Made by a program: the position numbers and the translations under genes. A stretch of 64,000 bases of DNA from Thalassobius sp002708925 (GTDB taxonomy: Bacteria > Pseudomonadota > Alphaproteobacteria > Rhodobacterales > Rhodobacteraceae). Positions within the stretch are counted from its first letter, which is position 1; every line of letters begins with the position of its first letter. This document shows, piece by piece, positions 25,232 through 34,295 of the stretch. The notes below the pieces were generated by a model. That model had not been told where the DNA came from and searched no databases. It worked only from the letters and a program-made list of their open reading frames with translations. Location: assembly GCF_049803795.1 (NCBI RefSeq), contig NZ_JBNAGJ010000001.1:558001-622000 (forward strand), read 5' to 3'.

Positions 25232-27112
25232 CGCAGGGGGCGGAGCGCCCGATGCTTGGCACGTCTGCAAGGAATGCCCGTGTTCGGTTTTGTCCCAATA
25301 GAACGGCGCGCAGACCAGCTCATATAGTGCCTTATAGGCAGCCAGAATCCCCAGCGGGTAATAGAAATGCATCGACGGCACCCAGGCCAGCAGGTGCCGG
25401 TGCGCGGGGCCTGACACGGCCACCAGGCCAACCCCGATATTGCACAGCTCGACCGTGAAAAACATGATCGCCATGGTGCGGATCCACTCGCCCGAGACGA
25501 CCTCGGTCAGCGGATGATACAGGCCAAACACCATCAGCCAGTTCGACCACAGGAACGGGGCCAGCAGGAAACAGGACATCGCGGTGATGAAATGCGCCTG
25601 AAAGCCCAGGAATTTCCACGCGCCCAGATCGCGAAACAGCCGCGCGGGCGCGCGCATATGCACCATATAGGTGACCATATAGCCCTTTAACCAGCGCGAG
25701 CGCTGCTTGACCCAGGGAAGGGGGCGGCAGTTGGCCTCTTCTCGGGTGGTGGAATCCAGCATGGCGGTGCGATAGCCGTGCCGCGCCAGACGAAAGCCCA
25801 GATCGGCGTCCTCGGTCACGTTATGGGCATCCCATCCGCCCAGCTCTTCCAGCGGTTCGCGGCGGAAATACAGCGTCGTCCCCCCCAGCGGCAGCGCAAA
25901 GCCCAGCTGCTGCAATCCGGGCATGATCACGCGGAACCAGGCGGCATATTCGATGGTAAAGCACCGCGCCATCCAGTTCTGGCGCGCGTTGTAATAGTCC
26001 AGAACCCCCTGAAGACACACGACATCGGCAGGAGCGGTGCGGAATTGCTCGGCCACTTTGTCCAGCTGGTCGGGTTCGGGGGCGTCCTCGGCGTCGAAAA
26101 TGCCGATGATGTCGCCATCGCAGAAATCCAGCGCATAGTTCATTGCGCGCGGTTTGGTTTTGGGGGCGCCATCGGGGACAACGACAACCCGCATCCAATG
26201 GGGCAGGGTGGCCTCGGCCACGGCCTCACGCGTGAGGGTATCGTTTTCCTCAAGCACCAGCACCACGTCCAGCAGCGATTTGGGATAGGTCAGGCGCGTC
26301 AGCCGGCGCAGCAGGACGCGGGCGATTTCCGTTTCGCGATAGAGCGGCACAAGGATCGAAATACGCGGGCGTTTATAGTGCGGATCGGGAGGAACATGCG
26401 GCGGCGGCGTCGGGTCGGCCCGGTTGGTCAGGTAGGCCAGGAAAGAGACCACCTTGATCACGGTCGAGACCAGCATCGCAAAGGCCGCCCAGGCGGTGAT
26501 CGTGGTGAAAACCGCGATAGGATACAGAACGGTCAGCGCCAGCAGGCTCAGGATCGCCAGCGCCGACAGCCACACCCGCTGACGCGAGACATTTTCCCAG
26601 CTGCGGCAGCTTTCGAAATCGGGGGTGCGGGTTTGCGCGGCATAGGTCAGCTGATCGCGATAGGTCTGGGCAATGACCGCCTGAATGTCATCCAGCGTGG
26701 CGGCGACGGGCTGAATGACGCCCCAGTCCGTGGGCAGATCGGGCAGCAGTTTTTGAAAGCTTTCGGGACGGGCCGTGGCGATATAGGTCAGCCCGGCCCG
26801 TTCCCCCAGCGGCAGAATACCGTATCGCAGGCAGAACCGGGGGCCCAGATGGTCCAGCATCTGAAGGTTCGGGGTCAGCTCGGCCGGGGTGGCGCGGCTG
26901 GTGCGCATCCATTCGGCCGCGCGATCGGCATAGCTGTCGGGGCTTAGCGCCCCCAAAGCGATCAGCACCTCGCCCAGATCGGCATCGCTGGTCAGCCGTT
27001 CGGCATTGGCCCGCAGCATATGTGCCGAGCCAATAACGCCACGGTCCATCAGGTATTGCCCGAAAGACCAGTGTGTTCTGGGGTGGAAAAGGATCCGCTC
27101 TTGTAGCGTCAC
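25187..27112 (-). CDS. GT2 glycosyltransferase with N-terminal MshEN domain
   Basis: A 641-residue inner-membrane glycosyltransferase. Residues about 10-160 resemble the MshEN/GspE-N domain (RNA-like repeats around LGEVLIALGALSPDSYADRA and LRYGILPLGERAGLTYIATA), which in other proteins binds cyclic-di-GMP. Two helices follow at about 178-225. The GT2 catalytic domain spans 250-480 with ISILVPLYRE, DAEDAPEPDQL (metal/UDP Asp), TEDADLGFRLA (catalytic Asp) and KQRSRWLKGY (QxxRW), and four helices end the protein. This architecture suggests c-di-GMP-controlled synthesis of an exopolysaccharide. A CtrA-like box lies 45-60 nt upstream of the start. Confidence 0.85.
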   Translation of the reverse strand: MTLQERILFHPRTHWSFGQYLMDRGVIGSAHMLRANAERLTSDADLGEVLIALGALSPDSYADRAAEWMRTSRATPAELTPNLQMLDHLGPRFCLRYGILPLGERAGLTYIATARPESFQKLLPDLPTDWGVIQPVAATLDDIQAVIAQTYRDQLTYAAQTRTPDFESCRSWENVSRQRVWLSALAILSLLALTVLYPIAVFTTITAWAAFAMLVSTVIKVVSFLAYLTNRADPTPPPHVPPDPHYKRPRISILVPLYRETEIARVLLRRLTRLTYPKSLLDVVLVLEENDTLTREAVAEATLPHWMRVVVVPDGAPKTKPRAMNYALDFCDGDIIGIFDAEDAPEPDQLDKVAEQFRTAPADVVCLQGVLDYYNARQNWMARCFTIEYAAWFRVIMPGLQQLGFALPLGGTTLYFRREPLEELGGWDAHNVTEDADLGFRLARHGYRTAMLDSTTREEANCRPLPWVKQRSRWLKGYMVTYMVHMRAPARLFRDLGAWKFLGFQAHFITAMSCFLLAPFLWSNWLMVFGLYHPLTEVVSGEWIRTMAIMFFTVELCNIGVGLVAVSGPAHRHLLAWVPSMHFYYPLGILAAYKALYELVCAPFYWDKTEHGHSLQTCQASGAPPPASGGSVQLEPGHERL

Positions 27113-27156
27113 CGCTGCTCTCCTGACCGTGTGGTCAAATCATGCGGGCAGAAGTG

Positions 27157-27181
27157 TTAACGAACGGTTAATAAATGTTAA
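27157..27181 (-). promoter_or_regulatory. CtrA-type binding box upstream of the glycosyltransferase
   Basis: TTAA-CGAACGG-TTAA (27157-27171) matches the CtrA consensus TTAA-N7-TTAA exactly, and a further TTAA at 27178-27181 forms a second, overlapping N6 pair. It sits 45 nt from the start codon. In Rhodobacterales CtrA controls motility, gene transfer agents and c-di-GMP-linked surface traits. Confidence 0.6.
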
Positions 27182-27206
27182 TCGGGCCCGCGATGGGGCC
27201 CGATTG
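27178..27206 (-). terminator. Terminator of carA
   Basis: Read on the minus strand, AATCGGGCCC pairs with GGGCCCGATT around a short loop, just after the carA stop. The following bases are A/T-rich but not a pure T tract. Confidence 0.6.
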
Positions 27207-27213
27207 CAACAGC

Positions 27214-28371
27214 TCAGGCCTTGCGCGCGGCCATGTTCGCGGCGAAGCGCTCGAACAGGTAGAAACTGTCCTGCGGGCCGGGGCTGGCCTCGGGGTGGTG
27301 CTGTACGCTGAACACGGGGCGATCGTCCATCGCGATCCCGCAGTTCGAGCCGTCAAACAGCGACACATGGGTTTCGCTGACGCCGTTGGGCAGGCTGTCT
27401 GCATCCACGGCAAACCCGTGGTTCATCGAGGTGATCTCGACCTTGCCGGTGCCATGTTCCTTTACGGGGTGGTTGGCGCCGTGGTGGCCGTGGTTCATCT
27501 TGATGGTCTTGCCGCCCAGGGCCAGTGCCAGCATCTGGTGACCCAGGCAGATGCCAAAGACCGGCAGGCCCGCATCCAGCACCGATTTGATCATCGGCAC
27601 GGCATAGGTGCCAGTGGCCGCCGGATCGCCGGGGCCGTTCGACAGGAACACGCCGTCGGGGTTGTGGGCCAGCACCTCTTCGGCGGTGGCGGTGGCGGGC
27701 AGCACGGTCACGTCGCAGCCGGCCGAGGCCAGGCAGCGCAGGATATTCCGTTTGGCCCCGAAATCGACGGCCACGACCTTGTGCTGGGGGGCGTCCTGCA
27801 CCGGATAGCCATCGGGCCAGGCCCACCGCATTTCGTTCCACTTATAGGATTGTGCGCAGGTGACCTCTTTGGCCAGATCCATGCCTTCAAGGCCGGGGAA
27901 GGCGCGGGCCTGGGCGACCAGGGCCTCGATGTCGAAATTGCCTTCGGGGTCATGGGCCAGAGCCACATGCGGGGCACCGGCCTGGCGGATGGCGCGGGTC
28001 AGGCGGCGGGTGTCGATACCGCCGATGGCGATGCGTCCGCGCTGTGCCAGCCAATCGGCCAGCCGCCCGGCCGAGCGCCAGTTGCTGGGCTCGGTCGGAT
28101 CCCATTTGACCACCATACCGGCGGCAACGGGATCGGCGGTTTCGTCATCCTCGGGGGTGATGCCGGTGTTGCCGATATGCGGGAAGGTAAAGGTCACGAT
28201 CTGGCCGGCATAGGACGGATCGGTCATGATTTCCTGATAGCCGGTCATGGCGGTGTTGAAGCACAGCTCGGCCTGGGCGACGCCGGTCGCGCCGAACCCC
28301 GTTCCGTAGAAGATCGAGCCGTCCGCAAGAACAAGGCAGGCAGTCGGGCGGGAAGAGGGCGTCTGGGCCAT
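27214..28371 (-). CDS. carA: Carbamoyl-phosphate synthase small chain
   Basis: A 385-residue glutaminase subunit of carbamoyl-phosphate synthetase, feeding arginine and pyrimidine synthesis. The N-terminal domain has CLVLADGSIFYGTGFGA and FNTAMTGYQEIMTDPSY. The class I glutamine amidotransferase domain has FLSNGPGDP, the nucleophile Cys in VFGICLGHQMLALALGG, and the catalytic His/Glu in VQHHPEASPGP. carB is not adjacent in this window. Start at MAQTPSSRPTACLV; the divergent yqeY gene begins 212 nt away. Confidence 0.97.
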   Translation of the reverse strand: MAQTPSSRPTACLVLADGSIFYGTGFGATGVAQAELCFNTAMTGYQEIMTDPSYAGQIVTFTFPHIGNTGITPEDDETADPVAAGMVVKWDPTEPSNWRSAGRLADWLAQRGRIAIGGIDTRRLTRAIRQAGAPHVALAHDPEGNFDIEALVAQARAFPGLEGMDLAKEVTCAQSYKWNEMRWAWPDGYPVQDAPQHKVVAVDFGAKRNILRCLASAGCDVTVLPATATAEEVLAHNPDGVFLSNGPGDPAATGTYAVPMIKSVLDAGLPVFGICLGHQMLALALGGKTIKMNHGHHGANHPVKEHGTGKVEITSMNHGFAVDADSLPNGVSETHVSLFDGSNCGIAMDDRPVFSVQHHPEASPGPQDSFYLFERFAANMAARKA

Positions 28372-28583
28372 GGCGCGAGTCTCCGAATGGGTGGCAAATT
28401 GCTGGGGTTCTATGGTCCGGCGCGCGCGGGGTCAAGAGGCAGAAGCGCGCGAAGTCTACGCTTTATTGTGCGCTTTGCCCGCCCTTTAAAACAAGGCGAT
28501 GACGTGACGTAGGCTTTGCTTGATCGTGCGGGCGCGATTGGATAGTGTCGCCTTTCGATGCACACCCAAGGGGATGGGATATC

Positions 28584-29045
28584 ATGGAATTGCGAGACCG
28601 GATCAACACGGCCCTGAAACAGGCCATGAAAGAGAAGGCAGCCGACAGGCTTTCGACATTGCGGCTGATCAACGCCGCCATCAAGGACCGCGACATCGCG
28701 GCCCGAGGCGAAGGCAAAGAAGAGGGCGTCAGCGACGCCGACGTTCTGGCGATCTTGGGGAAGATGGTCAAGCAGCGTCAGGAAAGCGCACGCACCTACG
28801 AAGAGGGCGGCCGGCTGGACCTGGCCGAACGCGAACTGTCCGAGGTCACGGTGATCGAGGATTTCCTGCCGCGCCAGCTAAGCGAGGCCGAAGCCGCCGC
28901 CGCCGTCGAAGAGGCGATTGCCGAGATCGGCGCCAGCTCGATCCGTGACATGGGCAAGGTGATGGGCGCGCTCAAGTCCAAATACACCGGCCAGATGGAT
29001 TTCGGCGCGGTGGGGCCGCTGGTCAAGGATAAGCTGTCGGCGTAA
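28584..29045 (+). CDS. YqeY/GatB-tail domain protein
   Basis: A 153-residue protein of the YqeY family, related to the tail of the GatB amidotransferase subunit. It has MELRDRINTALKQAMKEKAA, STLRLINAAIKDRDIAARG, VIEDFLPRQLSEAE and DMGKVMGALKSKYTGQMDFG. Such proteins may bind tRNA or influence amidotransferase activity; their role is not settled. The ATG at 28584 agrees with homology; the upstream in-frame start at 28545 does not. A strong terminator follows. Confidence 0.92.
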   Translation: MELRDRINTALKQAMKEKAADRLSTLRLINAAIKDRDIAARGEGKEEGVSDADVLAILGKMVKQRQESARTYEEGGRLDLAERELSEVTVIEDFLPRQLSEAEAAAAVEEAIAEIGASSIRDMGKVMGALKSKYTGQMDFGAVGPLVKDKLSA

Positions 29046-29065
29046 TTGTGTTGCACTATGATGAC

Positions 29066-29091
29066 AAAAGAGGGCCTCGGCCCTCTTTTTT
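29066..29091 (+). terminator. Terminator after yqeY
   Basis: AAAAGAGGGCC and GGCCCTCTTTTTT form a tight hairpin with a two-base loop and six T residues. Confidence 0.9.
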
Positions 29092-29198
29092 GTTGCAAGA
29101 TAATGCGCGGGGATGCTTGCGCCCCCCTGAGCTGCCAGTTTAAGACATTCGAAATTTTGAGACTAAGCCGGCCGAAGACCCGAAGGAGCCCCCGCGCC

Positions 29199-30353
29199 AT
29201 GCAAATTTCCGCAGAAGAACGCGAGATCATCGAGAAAACCCTGGCCTATGCCGAGGCCGGCACCACCAATATGCTGCCTCGGATGATGGAAGCTCCGGTT
29301 ACGCGCTACACCGATCCCAAACAGCTGGAGCAAGAGGTCAACACCCTGTTCCGCAACTTCCCGATCATCGTGGCGCATAGCTCGGAACTGGCCGAGCCGG
29401 GCGATTTCATGACCCATGATCACACCGGCATGCCCATCCTGCTGACCCGGAACAAAAACGGTGAGATCCGCGCCTTTCTGAACGTCTGCCGTCACCGCGG
29501 TGCCCGGCTGAAGGATGAACCCTGCGGCAAGGCCAAGACCCTGTCGTGCCCCTATCACAGCTGGACCTTTGATCTGGATGGCAATCTGCGCGGGATGCCG
29601 CAGCCCTACGGGTTCGAAGGTCTCGATAAATCCAAGCTGGGCCTGCGCGAATTGCCCGTGCACGAACGGTTCGGCCTGATCTGGGTGGTGCCCGCGCCGC
29701 AGGACAAGCCGGTGGATTTCGACACCTGGCTGAAACCGATGGAAGAGCAGCTGGAAAGCCTGAGCCTGGACACCCATGCCGTTTACCGTAAATGGACGCT
29801 GGAGCGAAACATGAACTGGCGCCTGGCGCTGGAGGGGTTTCAGGAATCCTATCACTTCTGCCATGCGCACAGCGAAACCGCTTGTGCGGCTTATCTGGAT
29901 AACCAAAGCCACCAGATCAACTTTGGCCCGCATGTGCGCCACGCCGTGCCTCTGCCCCGTGTGCTGGAGCTAAAGGGCCAGGATCCCGAAACCTGGGAAT
30001 ACCGCCCGAATTTCCTGACACAGAACTACCTGTTCCCGGCCAATTTCGTGCAGTGCCAGGTGGATCACGTCTATATCCACGCGATCATCCCGACCGGGCC
30101 GGACACCTGTATTTTCCAGTGCCATATGCTGATCCCCGAGGCCCCCAAGACCGAAAAAGCCGAGCGCTACTGGCAGAAAAACTATGATCTGATCCGCACG
30201 GTGTTCGAAGAGGATTTCGTCATCGGCGAAGGCATTCAGAAGGGCCTGAACAGTGGTGCGAATGACTTGTTCACCTTTGGCAAATACGAATGCGGGCTGC
30301 ATTGGGGCCATGACGCGATCGAGGATGCGCTGGCCGGCCGTCTGACCGTCTGA
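29199..30353 (+). CDS. Rieske-type aromatic-ring-hydroxylating oxygenase, alpha subunit
   Basis: A 384-residue Rieske non-heme iron oxygenase. The Rieske 2Fe-2S ligands are Cys97-x-His99 (VCRHRGARL) and Cys117-x2-His120 (SCPYHSW). The mononuclear iron site lies in NWRLALEGFQESYHFCHAH (His219 and His224, with a later Asp). Relatives act on aromatic acids or on quaternary amines such as glycine betaine, carnitine or choline; no reductase partner is adjacent, so the substrate is open. The start at 29199 sits 6 nt after AAGGAGCCCCC. It is a monocistronic gene behind the yqeY terminator. Confidence 0.9.
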   Translation: MQISAEEREIIEKTLAYAEAGTTNMLPRMMEAPVTRYTDPKQLEQEVNTLFRNFPIIVAHSSELAEPGDFMTHDHTGMPILLTRNKNGEIRAFLNVCRHRGARLKDEPCGKAKTLSCPYHSWTFDLDGNLRGMPQPYGFEGLDKSKLGLRELPVHERFGLIWVVPAPQDKPVDFDTWLKPMEEQLESLSLDTHAVYRKWTLERNMNWRLALEGFQESYHFCHAHSETACAAYLDNQSHQINFGPHVRHAVPLPRVLELKGQDPETWEYRPNFLTQNYLFPANFVQCQVDHVYIHAIIPTGPDTCIFQCHMLIPEAPKTEKAERYWQKNYDLIRTVFEEDFVIGEGIQKGLNSGANDLFTFGKYECGLHWGHDAIEDALAGRLTV

Positions 30354-30419
30354 ACGAAGGCGCTTAGCGATTGGCGCATTTGGACTGTGAACAGCCAGAA
30401 TCTGTATCGGGGGTCCTTT

Positions 30420-30914
30420 TCATTTGCTGCTGCGCCATGCGTCCAGGTTGCGGATCAGCTCGTCATAGAGGGATTTGCGTTCGTCCTCGGATAGAAAACT
30501 GCCGATTTCCACTGTGCGCCCATTGCCGGCCAGGGTCAGGTAGTAGGGGACGGGGCCGCCGTGAACGTGCATTTCCACACGGGTCCAGTAGACGTTGCAT
30601 TCCCACTCCAGGGGGGCGCCGCGCACGGGGCTGTGGGTCAGGTGCAGCATGTCCCCGCGCAAGGACAGCTCTTCCAGAATGTCGGCATCGCGATAGGACC
30701 GCTCCAGCCCCCACCACAGCGCGCCCACCATGATCAGGATAAAGGGCAAAATCCCCCACAAAGCCACCGTGCCGATCAGCCCATACAGCGGGATCGTCCC
30801 AAGGGTAAAGGCCAGCAGGATCATCGCGGCAAAACCGCGGCGGGGCAGGGATCTGTGCGGCCACAGACGCAGCAGCGGAGCAGTTTTCGAATCGTCAGAC
30901 CAAGTATAGGGCAT
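30420..30914 (-). CDS. DUF2244 family membrane protein
   Basis: A 164-residue protein with two adjacent helices (RGFAAMILLAFTLGTIPLYG and LWGILPFILIMVGALWWGLE) and a C-terminal soluble domain (GAPLEWECNVYWTRVEMHVH, then VEIGSFLSEDERKSLYDEL). This is the DUF2244 pattern, commonly found near cytochrome oxidase genes in alphaproteobacteria, though its function is unknown. The start at 30914 lies 5 nt after the methyltransferase stop, so the two are co-transcribed. Confidence 0.88.
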   Translation of the reverse strand: MPYTWSDDSKTAPLLRLWPHRSLPRRGFAAMILLAFTLGTIPLYGLIGTVALWGILPFILIMVGALWWGLERSYRDADILEELSLRGDMLHLTHSPVRGAPLEWECNVYWTRVEMHVHGGPVPYYLTLAGNGRTVEIGSFLSEDERKSLYDELIRNLDAWRSSK

Positions 30915-30919
30915 ATCCG

Positions 30920-31579
30920 TCAGCCTCTTTTGCCCGTTGCCAGCAAGACGCATCTGCCCAGCACCGAGGCGTCCTTCAACGTGACCGTGACCGCGCTGAA
31001 CCCGGCCTGTTTCAGGATCGTGACATATTCATCTGTCGAAAGGCTGCCGTGATAAACGGTTTCGCCGTTGACAGTGCCGGTGACGGCGCCTTCGCCCCAG
31101 CCAACGGTAAGCATCATGGCTCCGCCGGGGCGCAACCGGGCCGCCATGCGGGGCAGGGCGCTGCGCTGTTCCTGGGGGCTAAGATGAAAGAACCCGTCCC
31201 AGCTGAGAATACCATCCCAGTGGCGGTCTGTGGACATATCACGCATGTCGGCGACATGCCATGCGGCGGTGGGCCAGCTGGCGGTGGGAAAGTGGCTTTG
31301 GGCAAGGCGGATCATGCGCGCGCTGTAGTCATAGCCCGTCAGCTGATGCCCCTGCGCCAGCAGGAAGCCCGCGATGGGCCGGCCGGAACCGCAGCCCAGA
31401 TCAAGAAGGTCAGCCGGGCGCGGCAGGCTGGCCAGCCACTTTTGCAGCCAGTTTCTTTCGTAAAGCCCTAGCTCCTCATGGCGCTGGCCACGCTGGCTGT
31501 CCCAGGCGTCGGCCTGCCGGTCATAGACGGTTTGGGTCTGGGCCTTGATGGCAGAAAAATCCAGGAGGCGGTCAGTCAT
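30920..31579 (-). CDS. Class I SAM-dependent methyltransferase
   Basis: A 219-residue methyltransferase of the Rossmann class. Motif I is LLDLGCGSGRPIAGFL, motif II/III are around LTGYDYSARMIRLAQ, and ADMRDMS with DGILSWDGFFHL make up the rest of the SAM pocket. The substrate is unknown. Start chosen at MTDRLLDF (31579); nine more residues are possible upstream. It lies between ctaD (terminated) and the DUF2244 gene, on the same strand. Confidence 0.88.
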   Translation of the reverse strand: MTDRLLDFSAIKAQTQTVYDRQADAWDSQRGQRHEELGLYERNWLQKWLASLPRPADLLDLGCGSGRPIAGFLLAQGHQLTGYDYSARMIRLAQSHFPTASWPTAAWHVADMRDMSTDRHWDGILSWDGFFHLSPQEQRSALPRMAARLRPGGAMMLTVGWGEGAVTGTVNGETVYHGSLSTDEYVTILKQAGFSAVTVTLKDASVLGRCVLLATGKRG

Positions 31580-31610
31580 CTTTGGGCGCGGGTCGCTGGC
31601 TGGCAATAGA

Positions 31611-31643
31611 AAAGGGGCCCCGGCGTGTGTCCGGGGCCCCTTT
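31611..31643 (-). terminator. Terminator of ctaD
   Basis: Read on the minus strand, GGGGCCCCGG pairs with CCGGGGCCCC and is followed by TTTTCTATT. Confidence 0.9.
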
Positions 31644-31668
31644 CGCGATGTTCAGAGGCGGGGGGCGC

Positions 31669-33342
31669 TTAGTGCGCGTGGCCCTTGTCCCAGTCTTCCT
31701 GCTTCGGCAGCTGCTCGAACGTGTGCTCGGGCGGGGGCGAGGGCAGGGTCCATTCCAGGGTATCCGCATATTCGTTCCAGGGGTTCGCTGCGGTCTCTTT
31801 CTTACCTTTCAGCAGCGCGTAGATCACGATGCCGAAGAACAGCAGGAACGAGCTGAACGAGATCATCGCACCGATCGAGCTGATCTTGTTCCAGTAAGCG
31901 AATGCTTCGGGGTAGTCGATGTAGCGACGGGGCATCCCCTGACGGCCCAAGAAGTGCTGCGGGAAGAAGGTCAGGTTCACGCCGATGAAGAACAGCCAGA
32001 AGTGAATCTTACCGAAGAATTCCGAGTACTGACGGCCCGTCATCTTGCTGAAGTAGAAGTAGATCCCAGCAAAAATCGTGAACGCGGCCCCCATCGACAT
32101 GGTGTAGTGGAAGTGCGCCACAACGTAGTAGGTGTCGTGATAGGCACGGTCCACGCCCGCCTGGCTCAGCACGATGCCGGTCACACCACCGATGGTGAAC
32201 AGGATCAGGAAGCCGAAGGCGAACAGCATCGGGGTTTTGAACTCGATCGAGCCGCCCCACAGCGTTGCAATCCAGCTAAAGATCTTCACGCCCGTCGGCA
32301 CCGCGATAACCATCGTGGCCAGCATGAAGTAGCTTTGCTGAGTCAGCGACATCCCCACGGTGTACATGTGGTGCGCCCACACGACAAAGCCCAGGGCCCC
32401 AATGGCGACCAGCGCCCAGACCATCGGCAGGTAGCCGAAGACGGGCTTGCGCGCGAAGGTGGCGAACACGTGGCTGACCAGGCCGAAACCGGGCAGGATC
32501 ACGATGTACACTTCGGGGTGGCCAAAGAACCACAGGATGTGCTGGTACAGGATCGGGTCGCCGCCACCGCTTGGGTCAAAGAAGGTGGTGCCGAAATTCC
32601 GGTCGGTCAGCAGCATGGTGATGGCGCCGGCCAGAACGGGCAGCGACAGCAGGATCAGCCACGAGGTGACAAAGATCGACCAGGCGAACAGCGGAACCTT
32701 GAACAGGGTCATGCCGGGGGCACGCATGTTCAGGAAGGTGGTGATCATGTTGATCGCACCCAGGATCGAGGACGCACCCGAAACGTGCACCGCGAAAATC
32801 GCCAGGTCCATGGACATGCCGCCTTCGAGGGTGGACAGCGGCGGGTACAGAACCCAGCCCACGCCCGAGCCCAGCTGACCGTTGCCACCGGGGCTGAGCA
32901 GCGAGGCCACACCCAGCGCGGTGCCGCAGAAATACAGCCAGAAGGACAGGTTGTTCATGCGCGGGAACGCCATGTCCGGCGCGCCGATCTGCAACGGCAT
33001 GAAGTAGTTGCCGAAACCGCCGAACAGGGCGGGAATCACGACGAAGAACATCATCAGAACGCCGTGATAGGTGATCATCACGTTCCACAGATGCCCGTTG
33101 GGGGTACATTCGCCCGCGGCGGCAGCAATGAAGCGCGCGCCTTCCAGACACATGTACTGAACGCCGGGCTCCATCAGCTCCAGGCGCATGTACACGGTGA
33201 AACATACAGAGATCAGGCCGACAAGTGCCGACGTGATCAGATAAAGGATACCGATATCCTTATGGTTGGTAGACATGAACCAGCGGGTGAAGAAGCTGCG
33301 CTGGTCTTCGTGTCCGTGGCCATGGATGGCTGCGTCTGCCAT
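31669..33342 (-). CDS. ctaD: Cytochrome c oxidase subunit I (aa3 type)
   Basis: A 557-residue twelve-helix heme-copper oxidase subunit I. It holds heme a, heme a3 and CuB: HHGVLM-like TYHGVLMMFFVVIPALFGGF, WFFGHPEVYIVILPGFG with the CuB His and Tyr crosslink region, and HHMYTVGM and AHFHYTMSMGAAF with the further His ligands. The D-channel Asn/Asp region and the STNHKDIGILYLI start are present. The Met at 33342 follows GGAGGCAGAGT; the longer reading has no homology. Only subunit I is here; ctaC, ctaB, ctaG and ctaE must lie elsewhere, as is usual in Rhodobacterales. Confidence 0.98.
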   Translation of the reverse strand: MADAAIHGHGHEDQRSFFTRWFMSTNHKDIGILYLITSALVGLISVCFTVYMRLELMEPGVQYMCLEGARFIAAAAGECTPNGHLWNVMITYHGVLMMFFVVIPALFGGFGNYFMPLQIGAPDMAFPRMNNLSFWLYFCGTALGVASLLSPGGNGQLGSGVGWVLYPPLSTLEGGMSMDLAIFAVHVSGASSILGAINMITTFLNMRAPGMTLFKVPLFAWSIFVTSWLILLSLPVLAGAITMLLTDRNFGTTFFDPSGGGDPILYQHILWFFGHPEVYIVILPGFGLVSHVFATFARKPVFGYLPMVWALVAIGALGFVVWAHHMYTVGMSLTQQSYFMLATMVIAVPTGVKIFSWIATLWGGSIEFKTPMLFAFGFLILFTIGGVTGIVLSQAGVDRAYHDTYYVVAHFHYTMSMGAAFTIFAGIYFYFSKMTGRQYSEFFGKIHFWLFFIGVNLTFFPQHFLGRQGMPRRYIDYPEAFAYWNKISSIGAMISFSSFLLFFGIVIYALLKGKKETAANPWNEYADTLEWTLPSPPPEHTFEQLPKQEDWDKGHAH

Positions 33343-33442
33343 ACTCTGCCTCCTGTTGGTGTGTTGAAGGCGCAGAGAGACTCTGCGCCCGTGGTCCAAT
33401 TCCGGTTTTAGAATGCCTGCGGGGGCGCGGCAATTGCTGAAT

Positions 33443-33456
33443 TTGATCTAGGTCAA
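33443..33456 (-). promoter_or_regulatory. FNR/FnrL-type box upstream of ctaD
   Basis: TTGAT-CTAG-GTCAA differs from the FNR/FnrL consensus TTGAT-N4-ATCAA at one position. It lies about 100 nt upstream of the ctaD start, where a repressor or activator of the aa3 oxidase could act in response to oxygen. Confidence 0.6.
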
Positions 33457-33574
33457 ATAATTTTGTCGCACCCTCTTGAGATTTCCGCGCTCAGACGGGG
33501 GAAAGCTGCCCCAAGGGTAATCTGCGGGCGATTTGCGCCATGCCGGCGCGCTTTAACATGTATTTCAGCCATAT

Positions 33575-33606
33575 AAAAACGGCGCAAGAGCAAGCCCCGC
33601 GCCGTT
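33575..33606 (-). terminator. Terminator of the cytochrome c2 gene
   Basis: Read on the minus strand, AACGGCGC pairs with GCGCCGTT followed by TTTAT, 24 nt after the cytochrome stop. Confidence 0.75.
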
Positions 33607-33629
33607 CTGATTCCATCTGCCGGGCCGGA

Positions 33630-34079
33630 TTATTCGGTGGCGGCGGCCTCTTCGGCGGGGGCTTCGACAGCCGGACCGACCGAGGCCAGATAGGCCGCGA
33701 CATCCTCGCCGCCCTTCTTCAGTTTGAAGGACATTTTCGACTTGGCCGCGCCATCGCCGGTGACCTCTTTCAGGTAGGCCTTGGGATCGGCAACATAGGC
33801 TGCCAGGGTCTCTTCGTCCCAGGTCAGGCCGCCTTCGCCCGCCGCAACCAGAGAGCTGCCGTATTTGAACCCGTCAACAGTGCCCGCCTGACGGCCAATC
33901 ACGCCATAAAGGTTGGGGCCGGTTTTGCCGCCCTTCTGGATTTTGGTGCCGTCATCGGCCACAATCATGTGGCAGGATTTGCATTTCTTATACAGCTTTT
34001 CACCGGCTTCGGCGTCGCCTGCAACAGCAGGAGCGGCCAGGGCCATCAGAGCAGCGGAAGCGATCAGGAGGTTTTTCAT
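33630..34079 (-). CDS. cycA: Cytochrome c2
   Basis: A 149-residue periplasmic class I cytochrome c. Residues 1-20 are a signal peptide (cleaved after AVA). The heme site is C33-KS-C36-H37, and Met116 in KSKMSFKL is the distal ligand. TGPNLYGVIGRQAGT is the typical loop between them. A 16-residue Ala/Glu/Pro tail follows the fold. It carries electrons between the bc1 complex and the cytochrome oxidase, whose subunit I is encoded next to it on the same strand, with a terminator between them. Confidence 0.93.
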   Translation of the reverse strand: MKNLLIASAALMALAAPAVAGDAEAGEKLYKKCKSCHMIVADDGTKIQKGGKTGPNLYGVIGRQAGTVDGFKYGSSLVAAGEGGLTWDEETLAAYVADPKAYLKEVTGDGAAKSKMSFKLKKGGEDVAAYLASVGPAVEAPAEEAAATE

Positions 34080-34295
34080 GGGCTTGCCTCTAGTTGTGTT
34101 GGGTAGCGCGTTGGTGCTTATAGATACTGCACTGCATCACGCTGACAACGGGTGTCATACGGCAGAATTGTCGCAGTGCAGATAAAAACATGTGATTGTC
34201 CCTGTTTTTCGGCGTTTTGCCACCGAGGGGGCTTTCGATTTGCGGTTTGCCGATGTAGGCGGCTGTGACTGTAACAAACCGATCAGGAGGACGCT

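Noticed and set aside
31582..33411. 609-codon open frame opposite ctaD
   Set aside because: Antisense shadow of a strongly conserved oxidase gene, with His/Glu/Arg-rich composition.
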